From: JAPOQD01 sp964620555
GTDB lineage: Bacteria > Pseudomonadota > Gammaproteobacteria > Pseudomonadales > Halieaceae
Length of the DNA: 64,000 bases
Reading direction: 5' to 3'
Assembly (NCBI GenBank): GCA_964620555.1
Contig: CAZUGZ010000001.1
Location: forward strand, 1 to 64,000
Shown here: piece after piece, positions 9,901-17,898 of the stretch
Layout of the letters: every line of letters begins with the position of its first letter
Position numbering within the stretch: position 1 is the stretch's first letter
The notes under the pieces: model-generated
What the model was told of the DNA's origin: nothing
The model's input: the letters and a program-made list of their open reading frames with translations, nothing else
Databases searched by the model: none
Program-made: the position numbers and the translations under genes

Positions 9901-10812
9901 GAGAGCGACTTTGTCTTGCCCGAACTGCAAGTCACTGTCGAAGATCTGCAGCGCAATGGGCGGGCTCTGGGCAATCTCGATTTCGACCTTCGCCAGACTG
10001 GCGACAACTACCACCTGAGCAATATCGGCGGCCATTTGCGGGGTCTGGACCTGGGCGGTGACAGTGGCCTTACGCTGGACTGGCTGCGCGAGGGAGGTGT
10101 CGACAGTACCCGCGTGCAGGGGCCGGTCCAGTTCCTGAATTTCGGCGATGTCCTGTCCGAATACAGCTACGAACAGGTGCTGGAAACCAGCGGCGGCGGT
10201 TTCGATATCGATATGCAGTGGCCCGGCACCCCCATGGATTTCCGCCTGGCTGCGGCCACCGGGCGCGTCGGGGTGGCCATGGAGCAAGGTCGTTTTTTGA
10301 ATAGGTCGGCCGCGGCAGAGGGCACCTTGCGGGTTGTGGGACTATTGAATTTGACCGAGTTTGTGCGGCGCCTGTCATTCGATACCGGGACACTGTTCCA
10401 ATCCGGCATTTCCTTCGATTCCATCAGCGGTGAGCTGCTGCTTCGGGAGGGGTTGATAGAGGTTCCACAAATGGATGTGTCGGGTCGCTCAAGCCGCTTC
10501 CAGTTTGTGGGATTGGTGGATTTGCATCAGGTGAGGGTGGACGGCGAAATGCTAGCCACCCTGCCGATAGCCAGCAACCTGCCCTGGGTCGCGGCAGTGA
10601 TTGGCGGACTGCCCGCCGCGGCCGGTGTCTATGCGGTCAGCAAACTGTTTACCCAGCAGGTAGACCGTTTTTCCAGCGTTGTGTATGACATCAGTGGTCC
10701 GTGGGAAGATCCGGAAGTGAGGTTTGAGCGCATATTTGATACCGACCTCAAGCAGAGGGAGGCCATGTCGGCAGATGGGGAAAGTGGCGATGCGCCAGCC
10801 GACGAGCCGTGA
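6922..10812 (+). CDS. yhdP: YhdP-family AsmA-like protein (intermembrane phospholipid transport)
   Basis: A 1296-residue protein with one N-terminal membrane anchor (ILTFTVGLALYISIGRVVM) followed by a very long periplasmic region rich in beta strands. YhdP, TamB and YdbH in E. coli are bridge-like proteins carrying phospholipid to the outer membrane. Size, topology, the DUF3971/AsmA-type C-terminus (GLLNLTEFVRRLSFDTGTLFQSGISFDSISGEL) and the position after mreD all fit YhdP. The GTG start at 6922 lies 22 bp after mreD. Repeats of the form VxGxLxxL through the body fit a hydrophobic groove. It converges on mgtE. Confidence 0.88.
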   Translation: MRPDLADAQLKNRILILLNKLLWAGILTFTVGLALYISIGRVVMGNVDRYQTELLREINARLDFVVQADAVRGHWESLTPYLELQDVRLGGENSVAPALQVERLNLGFDVLDTILTGTPQLYLLQAQQVELEVELDADGRLKMAGVALGEGFLLEPVLHFVFNTERLLVDELVLSLRHQEQQYRGHGSMQLLRDQEFRRLNLSLFDPGAAPWLELIGEATGDPADRDRLDAKLHLQLRLDAAEGHADFANLAGLRLNRGQVNSEFWLSMTAGRLHCVTDFSARDIVLARLAEAGDPIELERISGRLKATEVEQGWEFAASQLQAGSGAAEFVLEGASASFRDDSWQFHFPALDIAPLVDYLRAQKLLTPGGDAILASLSPSGQVTRLQASIADLGREKAIWQLQGNFAALAINSWKGVPSMDSAEGYFSLRPGAGLIQIDARDFTLGFPALYGHPLNYQNFAVELAFMLEPDRFALWSGRLTGRDEEGELQGLMALSVPRNVALVKPELDLLLAIENTAVQYRQKYLPRTLPTGLLQWLERSIGSGHLERVGFAFRGSLRKGDKALRSQQFFIDVVRAELDYHPDWPPLSDVAASLYVDNTSVDAEIQRARCLDSVVESAAVSLRPGGGSPAGLLLAVDARLEGPAQDGFEAVKQSPLRGLVGDAFADWQMRGELSTALELAMDLRTPGAGTRVSLQSELDGVALDLAPWGVVLQQLQGTLRYHTGSGFSSRNLRASLWGQPLRVEVVQGAGTNGLEDLVVRVNGPVESDALRQWLDLEVLRLASGGTQAELQVVVPADDAQPRIEIRSDLHGVALDLPQGFAKAADQRTEFWAEISLDGTAPELMLSLDQRIWLQLLFSDQGLAAAGLGFAEPQLADSRQRLVIGGELERLEWNPWMDFVGRYVLAGQTGFGVELLLLVRDLKLGELEIGGHTLNDLQFSARQLEAAWHLDFSTDWVRGSAAFPADLSRVSLALDELDMDGVPEYLFDLVTSESDFVLPELQVTVEDLQRNGRALGNLDFDLRQTGDNYHLSNIGGHLRGLDLGGDSGLTLDWLREGGVDSTRVQGPVQFLNFGDVLSEYSYEQVLETSGGGFDIDMQWPGTPMDFRLAAATGRVGVAMEQGRFLNRSAAAEGTLRVVGLLNLTEFVRRLSFDTGTLFQSGISFDSISGELLLREGLIEVPQMDVSGRSSRFQFVGLVDLHQVRVDGEMLATLPIASNLPWVAAVIGGLPAAAGVYAVSKLFTQQVDRFSSVVYDISGPWEDPEVRFERIFDTDLKQREAMSADGESGDAPADEP

Positions 10813-10863
10813 TGGAAGCCCGGCCCTGGTTTCAGCGCCGGCTGTCTCCGGCAAGGTGCGGGC

Positions 10864-12222
10864 TCAGGCGTAAAACAGGGTAGCCAGACCCAGAAAGGAA
10901 AGAAAGCCCACCACATCGGTGACCGTGGTCAGTACTACGCCTCCGGCCAGGGCCGGATCGATGCTAAGTCGACGCATGATCAGGGGGATCAGGGTGCCGG
11001 CCAGGGCGGCGGTCGCCAGGTTGATGACCATGGCTGCGGCGATGATCAATCCGATCAGGGTATCCTCGAACCATAGCGATGCCGCTACGGCCACCACCAG
11101 CGACCAGAGGATACCGTTTAACAGGCCCACCACGAACTCGCGGTTGATCAACCAGTTGCGATTGCTGCGGCCGATCTGCCCGAGGGCCATGCCGCGCACC
11201 ATTAGCGTCAGGGTCTGGGTGCCGGCAATGCCGCCCATGCTGGCCACTATGGGCATCAACACCGCCAATGCCACTACCTTGTCCAGGGTGTCGTGGAACA
11301 GATTGATCACCGCCGAGGCAATGAAGGCAGTGAGCAAATTGATGCCCAGCCACACCGCGCGGCGTGGTGTGGTCGTCAGTATCGGAGCGAAGGTATCGTC
11401 TTCGTCCCCCAGACCCGCCATGCTCATCAGAGAGTGATCGGCATCCTCCCGAATCACATCGACCACATCGTCGATGGTAATCCGGCCCAGCAGTTTTCCC
11501 TTTGCGTCTACCACCGGCGCCGATACCCAGTCATGGCGTTCGAATAGTTTGGCCACCTCGGTGCTGGGCATGGTCGCCGGTATGGCTTCGACATCGGTGC
11601 GCATCCGGTCCAGGACACTGTCATCGGGGTCGGCAACCAGCACGCTACGCAATGGCAGCAGACCGATGAAATCGTCGGCCCGATTGACCACGATCAGATT
11701 GTCGGTCATTGCCGGAATTTCCGTGTGGCGGCGCAGGTAGCGCAACACCACGTCCATGCTGTGGCGCGTTCTCACGGTGATGGTGTCGGTATTCATCAAC
11801 CCGCCGGCGGTATCGTCCGGGTAGGTCAGCAGTTGTTCCAGCCGGGTTCGGTCCTGCTGGTCCATGGACTTGAGTACTTCCTGCAGTACCTTGTCCGGCA
11901 GTTGCTGCAAAATATCGGTGACATCGTCGGTCTCCAGCCCCTCGGTTACCGCAGCCACCTGTCTGGCATCCATCTGTCGCAGGAATTGCGCCTGTAAATC
12001 GTCGCTGAGTTCCTGCAGAATTTCGCCTTCTTCCGACTCGTCGATCAATTGCCACAATACATGGCGGCCGGGAGGTGGCGAGGATTCCAGCAGATGGGCG
12101 ATATCCGGTGCCGGCAGGGTGCGCAGCATACGACGTACTTCGATAAACGTGCCGCTGTCGAGAGCGGAATTCAACTCATCCAGCCGGTCCTGGGTGTCGG
12201 TGACTTTCGCCGCGGTCGGCAC
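10864..12222 (-). CDS. mgtE: Magnesium transporter MgtE
   Basis: Dimeric Mg2+ channel of the inner membrane, gated by cytoplasmic Mg2+ sensing. Domain order in the 452 residues: N-terminal helical domain (about 1-130, with DDLQAQFLRQMDARQVAAV), two CBS domains (about 135-255, MNTDTITVRTRHSMDVVL and the ITIDDVVDVIREDADHSLM linker to the plug helix), then five membrane helices. The pore signature PIVASMGGIAGTQTLTLMVRG is present. It follows ptsO by 2 bp at the end of the rpoN-ptsN cluster, an arrangement seen in relatives. Confidence 0.95.
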   Translation of the reverse strand: MPTAAKVTDTQDRLDELNSALDSGTFIEVRRMLRTLPAPDIAHLLESSPPPGRHVLWQLIDESEEGEILQELSDDLQAQFLRQMDARQVAAVTEGLETDDVTDILQQLPDKVLQEVLKSMDQQDRTRLEQLLTYPDDTAGGLMNTDTITVRTRHSMDVVLRYLRRHTEIPAMTDNLIVVNRADDFIGLLPLRSVLVADPDDSVLDRMRTDVEAIPATMPSTEVAKLFERHDWVSAPVVDAKGKLLGRITIDDVVDVIREDADHSLMSMAGLGDEDDTFAPILTTTPRRAVWLGINLLTAFIASAVINLFHDTLDKVVALAVLMPIVASMGGIAGTQTLTLMVRGMALGQIGRSNRNWLINREFVVGLLNGILWSLVVAVAASLWFEDTLIGLIIAAAMVINLATAALAGTLIPLIMRRLSIDPALAGGVVLTTVTDVVGFLSFLGLATLFYA

Positions 12223-12224
12223 GC

Positions 12225-12494
12225 TTATCGATCCTCGTCGAAACGGTTTTCGATCAGGCTAAGCAGGGCTGTCAGCGCCTCCTGTTCATCCTCGCCTTCC
12301 ACCTGCAGCAGCAGTTCCGAACCCTTGCCCGCGGCGAGCATCATCACTGACATGATGCTCTTGCCATCGATCAGCCCCCCGGAGGGGCCAAACCGGACCT
12401 GGCTGGAAAAGGCTGAGGCACAGCTCACGAATTTGGCCGCGGCACGGGCGTGCAGGCCCAGTTTGTTGATGATTCGTATTTCTCGCTCGATCAT
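12225..12494 (-). CDS. ptsO: Nitrogen-PTS phosphocarrier HPr-like protein NPr
   Basis: An 89-residue HPr-fold phosphocarrier that passes phosphate from EI-Ntr to PtsN. The active-site motif KLGLHARAAAKFV contains the phosphorylated His, and the regulatory Ser region GKSIMSVMMLAAGKGSEL is intact. It sits between ptsN and mgtE. In many gammaproteobacteria rapZ lies between ptsN and ptsO. Here only 146 bp separate them, and I found no recognisable rapZ residue in that stretch. Confidence 0.93.
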   Translation of the reverse strand: MIEREIRIINKLGLHARAAAKFVSCASAFSSQVRFGPSGGLIDGKSIMSVMMLAAGKGSELLLQVEGEDEQEALTALLSLIENRFDEDR

Positions 12495-12640
12495 GATTCG
12501 CTAGCCCGCACCCCCGGACTCCCCCGAAGTTCCCGGGCACTTCGGGACCGGCGCAGACGCCGCCAACGCCGATATTACCCGCCCGTATTCGCGCATATTG
12601 ACCGATGTCGCGCGCCGCTTCAACCGGACTTCGAGTTGGT

Positions 12641-13099
12641 TCAGGGCCTGAATTCCGTGGCCGTCCGGTACAGCTCTCGGTGGTCGGTGGCCTGCCGGAG
12701 CAGCAGGCAGAAGTCCTCTCGACCCAGCAAACCTGCCAGGCCGGCAAGTATATCCAGGTGTTGCTGATGCCGTTCTTCGGGGACCACCAGTATGAACAGG
12801 ATATCCACTCCCCGCTGGTCGGGTGCCTCGAAGGGTACCGGTTGGTCCAGAGTGATCAGGCCACCCAGGGCTCGGGGGCAATCGGGACTGCGAAAGTGGG
12901 GAATGGCCACGCCGGAGCCAAGGGCGGTACTACCCAGTTTTTCCCGCGCCAGCAGGCTGGCGAACAGGGTGTCGGCATCCAGCGCCGGATGGGCCTCGCC
13001 GAGCAGCCTGGCGGCGGTCTGGAACAGCCGCTTCTGGCTCATCACGGGAGCCCGGCACAGACAGCGCTCGGGGCTGATGATGGTAGTCAGGTCCAGCAT
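12641..13099 (-). CDS. ptsN: Nitrogen regulatory EIIA protein PtsN
   Basis: EIIA-Ntr, a cytoplasmic phosphoprotein that adjusts K+ transport and nitrogen/carbon responses. The ATG at 13099 (MLDLTTIISPERCLCRAP) gives 152 residues, the usual length. The longer frame would run back across hpf. The phosphorylated His is in LGSGVAIPHFRSP, and the ending domain VDILFILVVPEERHQQHLDILAGLA is typical. It is 19 nt after hpf. Confidence 0.93.
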   Translation of the reverse strand: MLDLTTIISPERCLCRAPVMSQKRLFQTAARLLGEAHPALDADTLFASLLAREKLGSTALGSGVAIPHFRSPDCPRALGGLITLDQPVPFEAPDQRGVDILFILVVPEERHQQHLDILAGLAGLLGREDFCLLLRQATDHRELYRTATEFRP

Positions 13100-13118
13100 T
13101 CTTCCGGTGCCGATTCGA

Positions 13119-13406
13119 TCAGCGCCGGCGTTTTTTTTCCTTGTACTTGATGAGTTGTCGGTCCAGTTTATCTGCCAGCAGGTCCACGGCGGCATACATA
13201 TCCGCTGATTCCGCATCGGCGAAAATATCGGCGCCGGACACCCGGATGTTGGCCTCGGCTTTCTGAACCAGTTTTTCCACGATCAGTTTGACATCCATAT
13301 TGTTGATGTGGTCGAAGTGGCGTTGCAGGCGTTGCATTTTTGCCAGGACGTATTCGCGCAGGGCGGAAGTGACTTCGACGTGATGTCCACTGATGGTAAT
13401 TTGCAT
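13119..13406 (-). CDS. hpf: Ribosome hibernation promoting factor
   Basis: Short HPF/YfiA-type protein (95 residues) that binds the 30S subunit and promotes 100S ribosome dimers in stationary phase. It begins MQITISGHHVEVTSALREYV and has the basic C-terminus QLIKYKEKKRRR, both standard. A strong AAGGAG lies just upstream of the ATG. It follows rpoN by 44 bp, as in other gammaproteobacteria. Confidence 0.95.
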   Translation of the reverse strand: MQITISGHHVEVTSALREYVLAKMQRLQRHFDHINNMDVKLIVEKLVQKAEANIRVSGADIFADAESADMYAAVDLLADKLDRQLIKYKEKKRRR

Positions 13407-13450
13407 GGATTACTCCTTGGTTGATTGAAAACTCCGGCATGGGGCAGTGC

Positions 13451-14962
13451 TCATTCAGAGCCCCCCAACCGTTTGCGCTCATTGGATGGGGGAATGTGCA
13501 GCGATTCCCTGTATTTGGCGATAGTGCGCCGCGCCACCCTGACGCCTCGCGCCGCCATCAGCGCGCTGATTTTGTTGTCACTGAGGGGCTTGCAGGGATT
13601 TTCCGCCTCGATCAGTTGCCTGATCTGGGCGCGAACCGAGGTGGATGAACACTCGCCGCCGCTGGCCGTGCTGACGTGGCTGGAGAAGAAATATTTCAGT
13701 TCATAGATGCCGCGCGGGGTGTGCAGGTACTTTTGGGTGGTCACTCGCGACACGGTGGATTCGTGCATTTCAATGGCTTCGGAGACGTCGCGCAAAACCA
13801 GGGGTTGCATGGCCGCGTCGCCGTACTCCAGGAAGCCCTGTTGCAGCTCAACGATTTTGCCGGCGACCTTGATCAGGGTTTCGTTGCGGCTCTGCAGGCT
13901 CTTCAGAAACCATCGTGCCTCCTGCAAGTTGTCGCGCAGGTAGGTATTTTCAGAACTGTTGTTGGCGCGCTTCACCAGGCTGGCATAGTGGGAGTTGATG
14001 CGCAACTTTGGCGCCAGTTCCGGGTTCAGTTCCACGACCCAGTTGCCCTTCTCCTTGCGCACATAGAGATCCGGGACTATGTATTCGGTGTGAGCGATTG
14101 CCAGGCTTTGGCCGGGATTGGGCGAAAGCTGCTGAATCAGTTCCAGGGCCGCCTGCAATTCCGCCTCCCCGATCCTGGTACGGCGCATGATCTGAGCGTA
14201 ATCGCGCGTGCCCAACAGGCCCATGTAGCGGTTGACCAGCAGTTTGGAGAGCGACAGCCAGGGCGTGTCATCCGGCATTTGTTGCAGTTGTACCAGCAGG
14301 CATTCCCGCAGGTCATGGCAGCAGACTCCGATTGGATTGTACCGCTGCAGGCGGTGCAATACCGCCATCACTTCGTCCAGTTCAATGCCCAGTTCCGGAT
14401 TGAAACTTTCCCAGATTTCCCGGGCCGGGAGAGACAGCCGCCCGTTATCGTCGGTGGCGTCAATAATGGCCAGCGCGATGGCGCGATCCAGATCGGAAAA
14501 TCGAGTCAGATTCAGTTGCCAGAGCATGTGCTCACGCAGGGATTCCGGGTTGGGGAAGCGACCGTCCAGATCCAGGTCCGGACCCGTGCCGCGACTCAGG
14601 CCCGGGTCATTGTAGGCACTGCTGGTCTGGCCGGAAGCGGCCGGTATCCGGTTTTCATCGTCCCAGGGCGCAGGGGTCGACGATTCGTCGGCAAAGTCAT
14701 CCACCCATTCGGGGTCGCCGGCCTGGACTTCACTGGGGTTGTCGGCAGCGCTCTGTCGCAGCGGCTCACCACCGGGTTGGTCGTCTCCGGAGCTTTCTTC
14801 CGCGCCGTCGTCCTGAATCTCCAGCATCGGATTGTTGTCCAGGACCTGCTGTATTTCCTGTTGCAGATCCAGGGTAGACAATTGCAACAGACGGATGGCT
14901 TGCTGCAACTGTGGCGTCATTGCCAACTGTTGGCTGAGCTTGAGCTGGAGGGTTTGCTTCAT
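13451..14962 (-). CDS. rpoN: RNA polymerase sigma-54 factor
   Basis: Alternative sigma factor needing AAA+ activators, directing -24/-12 promoters. With the ATG at 14962 it has 503 residues: region I glutamine-rich helix (MKQTLQLKLSQQLAMTPQLQQAIRLLQLS), an acidic region II, the core-binding domain, an HTH and the C-terminal RpoN box ARRTIAKYRESL. The 11-residue extension to 14995 is unneeded. It is transcribed after lptB with a 138-bp gap, which may hold its own promoter. It heads rpoN-hpf-ptsN-ptsO-mgtE. Confidence 0.97.
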   Translation of the reverse strand: MKQTLQLKLSQQLAMTPQLQQAIRLLQLSTLDLQQEIQQVLDNNPMLEIQDDGAEESSGDDQPGGEPLRQSAADNPSEVQAGDPEWVDDFADESSTPAPWDDENRIPAASGQTSSAYNDPGLSRGTGPDLDLDGRFPNPESLREHMLWQLNLTRFSDLDRAIALAIIDATDDNGRLSLPAREIWESFNPELGIELDEVMAVLHRLQRYNPIGVCCHDLRECLLVQLQQMPDDTPWLSLSKLLVNRYMGLLGTRDYAQIMRRTRIGEAELQAALELIQQLSPNPGQSLAIAHTEYIVPDLYVRKEKGNWVVELNPELAPKLRINSHYASLVKRANNSSENTYLRDNLQEARWFLKSLQSRNETLIKVAGKIVELQQGFLEYGDAAMQPLVLRDVSEAIEMHESTVSRVTTQKYLHTPRGIYELKYFFSSHVSTASGGECSSTSVRAQIRQLIEAENPCKPLSDNKISALMAARGVRVARRTIAKYRESLHIPPSNERKRLGGSE

Positions 14963-15100
14963 TGATGGACTGAGGCTTTGCACATGGCTCCGCAAGACGC
15001 TTTGACCCTGCGTTTCAGTGTAGTCCGGCCCCTCAACGGGTGCAACTGCGAGTGACCCGATATTGGCGAGAATTTGGCGTGTTACTTTGGCAGGCGCGGT

Positions 15101-15826
15101 CTAGAGACGGAAATTATCTCCCAGATAGGTGCTGCGGACTCGCTGGTTCGCGAGAATATCCTCGGCGCTGCCGGTGGCGATGATATTGCCCTCGCCGACG
15201 ATATAGGCCCTCTCACAGATGTCCAGCGTATCCCGTACGTTGTGATCGGTAATGAGGATGCCGATGCCTCGCCGCTGCAAATGCGTGACCACCTGCTTGA
15301 TATCGTTGACCGAGATGGGGTCCACTCCGGCAAAGGGCTCATCCAGTAGAATGAAATCCGGGTCGGTAGCCAGGGCACGGGCGATTTCAACCCGCCGCCG
15401 CTCGCCTCCGGACAGGCTGACGCCGGAATTATTGGCGATGTGGTCGATGTGAAATTCGGCCAGCAATTGTTCCAGCTTCTGCCCCCGTTGGTGGCGATCG
15501 AGATCTTTGCGGGTTTGCAGTACCGCGAGGATATTGTCCCTGACCGACAGTTTGCGGAATATGGACGCTTCCTGGGGCAGGTAACCGATACCCATTCTTG
15601 CGCGCTGCGACATGGGCAGCTCGGTCAGGTCCCGGCCATCGATTGCCACCGTGCCCCGGTCGGCGGCGACAATGCCGACGATCATGTAGAAACAGGTGGT
15701 TTTCCCGGCCCCGTTGGGGCCCAGCAGGCCGACGATCTGGCCACTTTCCACGCTGATGGAGACATCGATAACCACCTTGCGGCCCTGGTAGCTCTTGCCG
15801 AGGTGGGCTGCGCTGAGTTGACCCAT
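15101..15826 (-). CDS. lptB: LPS export ABC transporter ATPase LptB
   Basis: ATPase of the LptB2FGC machine that extracts LPS from the inner membrane. The 241 residues contain Walker A GPNGAGKTT, signature LSGGERRRVEIARAL, Walker B FILLDEPFAGVDP and the H-loop TDHNVRDTL. The start ATG at 15826 is 7 nt after lptA. Its membrane partners LptF and LptG are encoded 24 kb away (40428-41495 and 39358-40431). Confidence 0.96.
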   Translation of the reverse strand: MGQLSAAHLGKSYQGRKVVIDVSISVESGQIVGLLGPNGAGKTTCFYMIVGIVAADRGTVAIDGRDLTELPMSQRARMGIGYLPQEASIFRKLSVRDNILAVLQTRKDLDRHQRGQKLEQLLAEFHIDHIANNSGVSLSGGERRRVEIARALATDPDFILLDEPFAGVDPISVNDIKQVVTHLQRRGIGILITDHNVRDTLDICERAYIVGEGNIIATGSAEDILANQRVRSTYLGDNFRL

Positions 15827-15833
15827 GTGCCGG

Positions 15834-16373
15834 TCAATCCGCCTTGTCCAGTTCGAGTCTGCCGGGCGGTATCACCACCTTGACTCGACCCTGCGCCTCT
15901 CCGCTGACCGATTCGTCGGCAAGGGCCTTGACCAGTTCCCGGTTGATGAAGTATTCGATCGAGTCGGATTGTACCGTGGAGCCATCCTGTTCCAGTCTGG
16001 CCTGGTGGCTGATGTAGAGCCGCTCCTGTTCCTTGTAGTACTCGATGATCTTCCCTTCGGCGTGAATGGGCTCGGTATCGGGCTGCCGCTGCATTTGCAT
16101 GCGGGCCGGCTGGCCCTCGGCGACGATCTTGTCGGCCGGTGAGTCGAGGTGATAGAGGGTGACGAAGTCGGCGGCAATGCGAATGCTGCCCTGGCGAATC
16201 CTGACATTGCCACGGTAGCGGGTAACCCTGTTCTTTTCATCGCTGACCACTTCTTCCGACTCGATGTGAATCGGCTGCTCCTTGTCGTCGGGAAGAGCCA
16301 GGCCCGTCGTGCCAGGGACCAGCAGTCCCACGGCGAGCAGGCAGACCGGGAAAGTGCGCAACAAACTGCTCAT
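15834..16373 (-). CDS. lptA: LPS transport periplasmic protein LptA
   Basis: Periplasmic bridge protein of the Lpt system (OstA/LptA jellyroll, 179 residues). It has an N-terminal signal peptide (LLRTFPVCLLAVGLLVPGTTGLA) and then the characteristic DKEQPIHIESEEVVSDEKN and YRGNVRIRQGSIRIAADFV. It starts inside the kdsC end (4-bp overlap, ATGA). lptC, normally found between kdsC and lptA, is absent at this position. Confidence 0.93.
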   Translation of the reverse strand: MSSLLRTFPVCLLAVGLLVPGTTGLALPDDKEQPIHIESEEVVSDEKNRVTRYRGNVRIRQGSIRIAADFVTLYHLDSPADKIVAEGQPARMQMQRQPDTEPIHAEGKIIEYYKEQERLYISHQARLEQDGSTVQSDSIEYFINRELVKALADESVSGEAQGRVKVVIPPGRLELDKAD

Positions 16374-16891
16374 GCCCGAAAGCTCTCCTGGATTACCTGC
16401 AGTTTCCCCTGGCAGTGCAGGATGAACTCACAAGCTTCGCGTACCGCACCCATGCCGCCCTGCGCCTGACTGACCCAGTCGGCGTGCCGGGCGACATAGC
16501 GGTCGGCATTGGCTACGGCCATGCCCAATCCGGCCCTTTCGATGGCGCCGAGATCCGGCAGGTCGTCTCCCAGATAGGCGATGTGGCGCAGTGGAATTCC
16601 CACGTTTTCAGCCAGTGAATTCAGCGCGTCCAGCTTGTCTTCACGATCCTGGATCACATGGGATATCCCGAGTTCCCGGGCCCGCTGCTCGACCATGGGT
16701 GAACTGCGGCCGCTGATGATGGCGACTTCAATGCCCTGCTCGAACAGCAGTTTGATTCCCAGGCCGTCGCTACTGTGGAAGCTTTTCAACTGTTCGCCCC
16801 GCTGGTCATAAAACAGCAGACCGGTGGACAGCACGCCGTCGACATCCAGCACCAGCATGCGGATGGCTGCCGCCCGTTGTTCCGCGTTCAT
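16370..16891 (-). CDS. kdsC: 3-deoxy-D-manno-octulosonate 8-phosphate phosphatase KdsC
   Basis: HAD-superfamily phosphatase that removes phosphate from Kdo-8-P in Kdo synthesis. The 173 residues have HAD motif I LDVDGVLS (the family more often has LT after DGV), motif II IISGRSS, the Lys in REDKLDAL, and motif III LGDDLPDLGAI. It overlaps kdsD by 4 bp and lptA by 4 bp, so all three are probably cotranslated. Confidence 0.95.
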   Translation of the reverse strand: MNAEQRAAAIRMLVLDVDGVLSTGLLFYDQRGEQLKSFHSSDGLGIKLLFEQGIEVAIISGRSSPMVEQRARELGISHVIQDREDKLDALNSLAENVGIPLRHIAYLGDDLPDLGAIERAGLGMAVANADRYVARHADWVSQAQGGMGAVREACEFILHCQGKLQVIQESFRA

Positions 16892-17895
16892 GCGATCCCG
16901 GCTTTGAGCAGGTCGTGCAGATGGAGGGCGCCGACCGGCTGCTCACCGTCGGCCACCACCAGGGCCGAGATTTTGTGTTCGTCCATAATGTGCAAGGCCT
17001 CGGCAGCGAGGCTGTCCGCGGTGATGGTAATGCAGTTGCGGGTCATGAGCTGGTCGATGGGGGTCTGGTGAATGTCGATTTCGTCGTCCAGCGCACGGCG
17101 CAGGTCGCCATCGGTAAACACCCCCAGCAGTCTGCCCCGGTCATCGACGACGCTGGTCATGCCCAGCCCCTTGTTGCTGACCTCCAGCAAAGCCTTGTCC
17201 AGCGTCGCCCCGCTGACCACGGCGGGTAGCGCCGGCCCCCGATGCATGATGTCTTCGACCTTCAGCAGCAGGCGGCGACCGAGATTGCCGCCGGGGTGCG
17301 AAAAGGCGAAATCTTCCGCCGAAAAGCCACGAGCTTCCAGCAACGCGATGGCCAGCGCATCTCCCACGACCAGGCACACGGTAGTGCTGGATGTTGGCGC
17401 CAGGTCCAGCGGACAGGCCTCGACGCTGACCCCGGTATCGAGGTTGACGTCAGCAGCCAGTGCCAGCACCGAATCGGCCTCCCCGGTCATGGTGATCAAG
17501 GGTACGGCCATACGTTTGAGCAGGGGCAACAGGGTGACGACTTCGTCGGTATTGCCGCTGTTGGAAAGAGCAATCACCGAGTCGTGCCTGGTGATCATGC
17601 CCAGGTCGCCGTGACTGGCCTCGGCCGGGTGGACAAACAGGGCAGGGGTGCCGGTGCTGGCCAGGGTGGAGGCGATCTTGCGGGCGATGTGTCCCGACTT
17701 CCCGATGCCGGATACCACCACCCGTCCCCGGGTGGCCATGAGAATCTCGCAGGCCCGGCTGAAGCCCTCGTCCATGCGTTCCAGCAGATCGGATATGGCG
17801 TCCCGCTCCATGCGAACGGTGCGCTGTGCAGAGCCCAGATAATCCGGATTTTCGACAATCGACACGGGTATTTTCCTGTCAGAAGCGGTCAGCAC
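16888..17895 (-). CDS. kdsD: Arabinose-5-phosphate isomerase KdsD
   Basis: Converts ribulose-5-P to arabinose-5-P, the first step to Kdo. The 335 residues comprise a SIS domain (VVVSGIGKSGHIARKIASTLASTGTPALFVHPAEASHGDLG) and two CBS domains from about residue 205 (TSVVDDRGRLLGVFTDGDLRRAL). The start is GTG at 17895, with another GTG 10 codons on; the choice between them is uncertain. It starts 3 nt after the stop of the calcium/sodium exchanger. Confidence 0.95.
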   Translation of the reverse strand: MLTASDRKIPVSIVENPDYLGSAQRTVRMERDAISDLLERMDEGFSRACEILMATRGRVVVSGIGKSGHIARKIASTLASTGTPALFVHPAEASHGDLGMITRHDSVIALSNSGNTDEVVTLLPLLKRMAVPLITMTGEADSVLALAADVNLDTGVSVEACPLDLAPTSSTTVCLVVGDALAIALLEARGFSAEDFAFSHPGGNLGRRLLLKVEDIMHRGPALPAVVSGATLDKALLEVSNKGLGMTSVVDDRGRLLGVFTDGDLRRALDDEIDIHQTPIDQLMTRNCITITADSLAAEALHIMDEHKISALVVADGEQPVGALHLHDLLKAGIA

Positions 17896-17898
17896 CGT

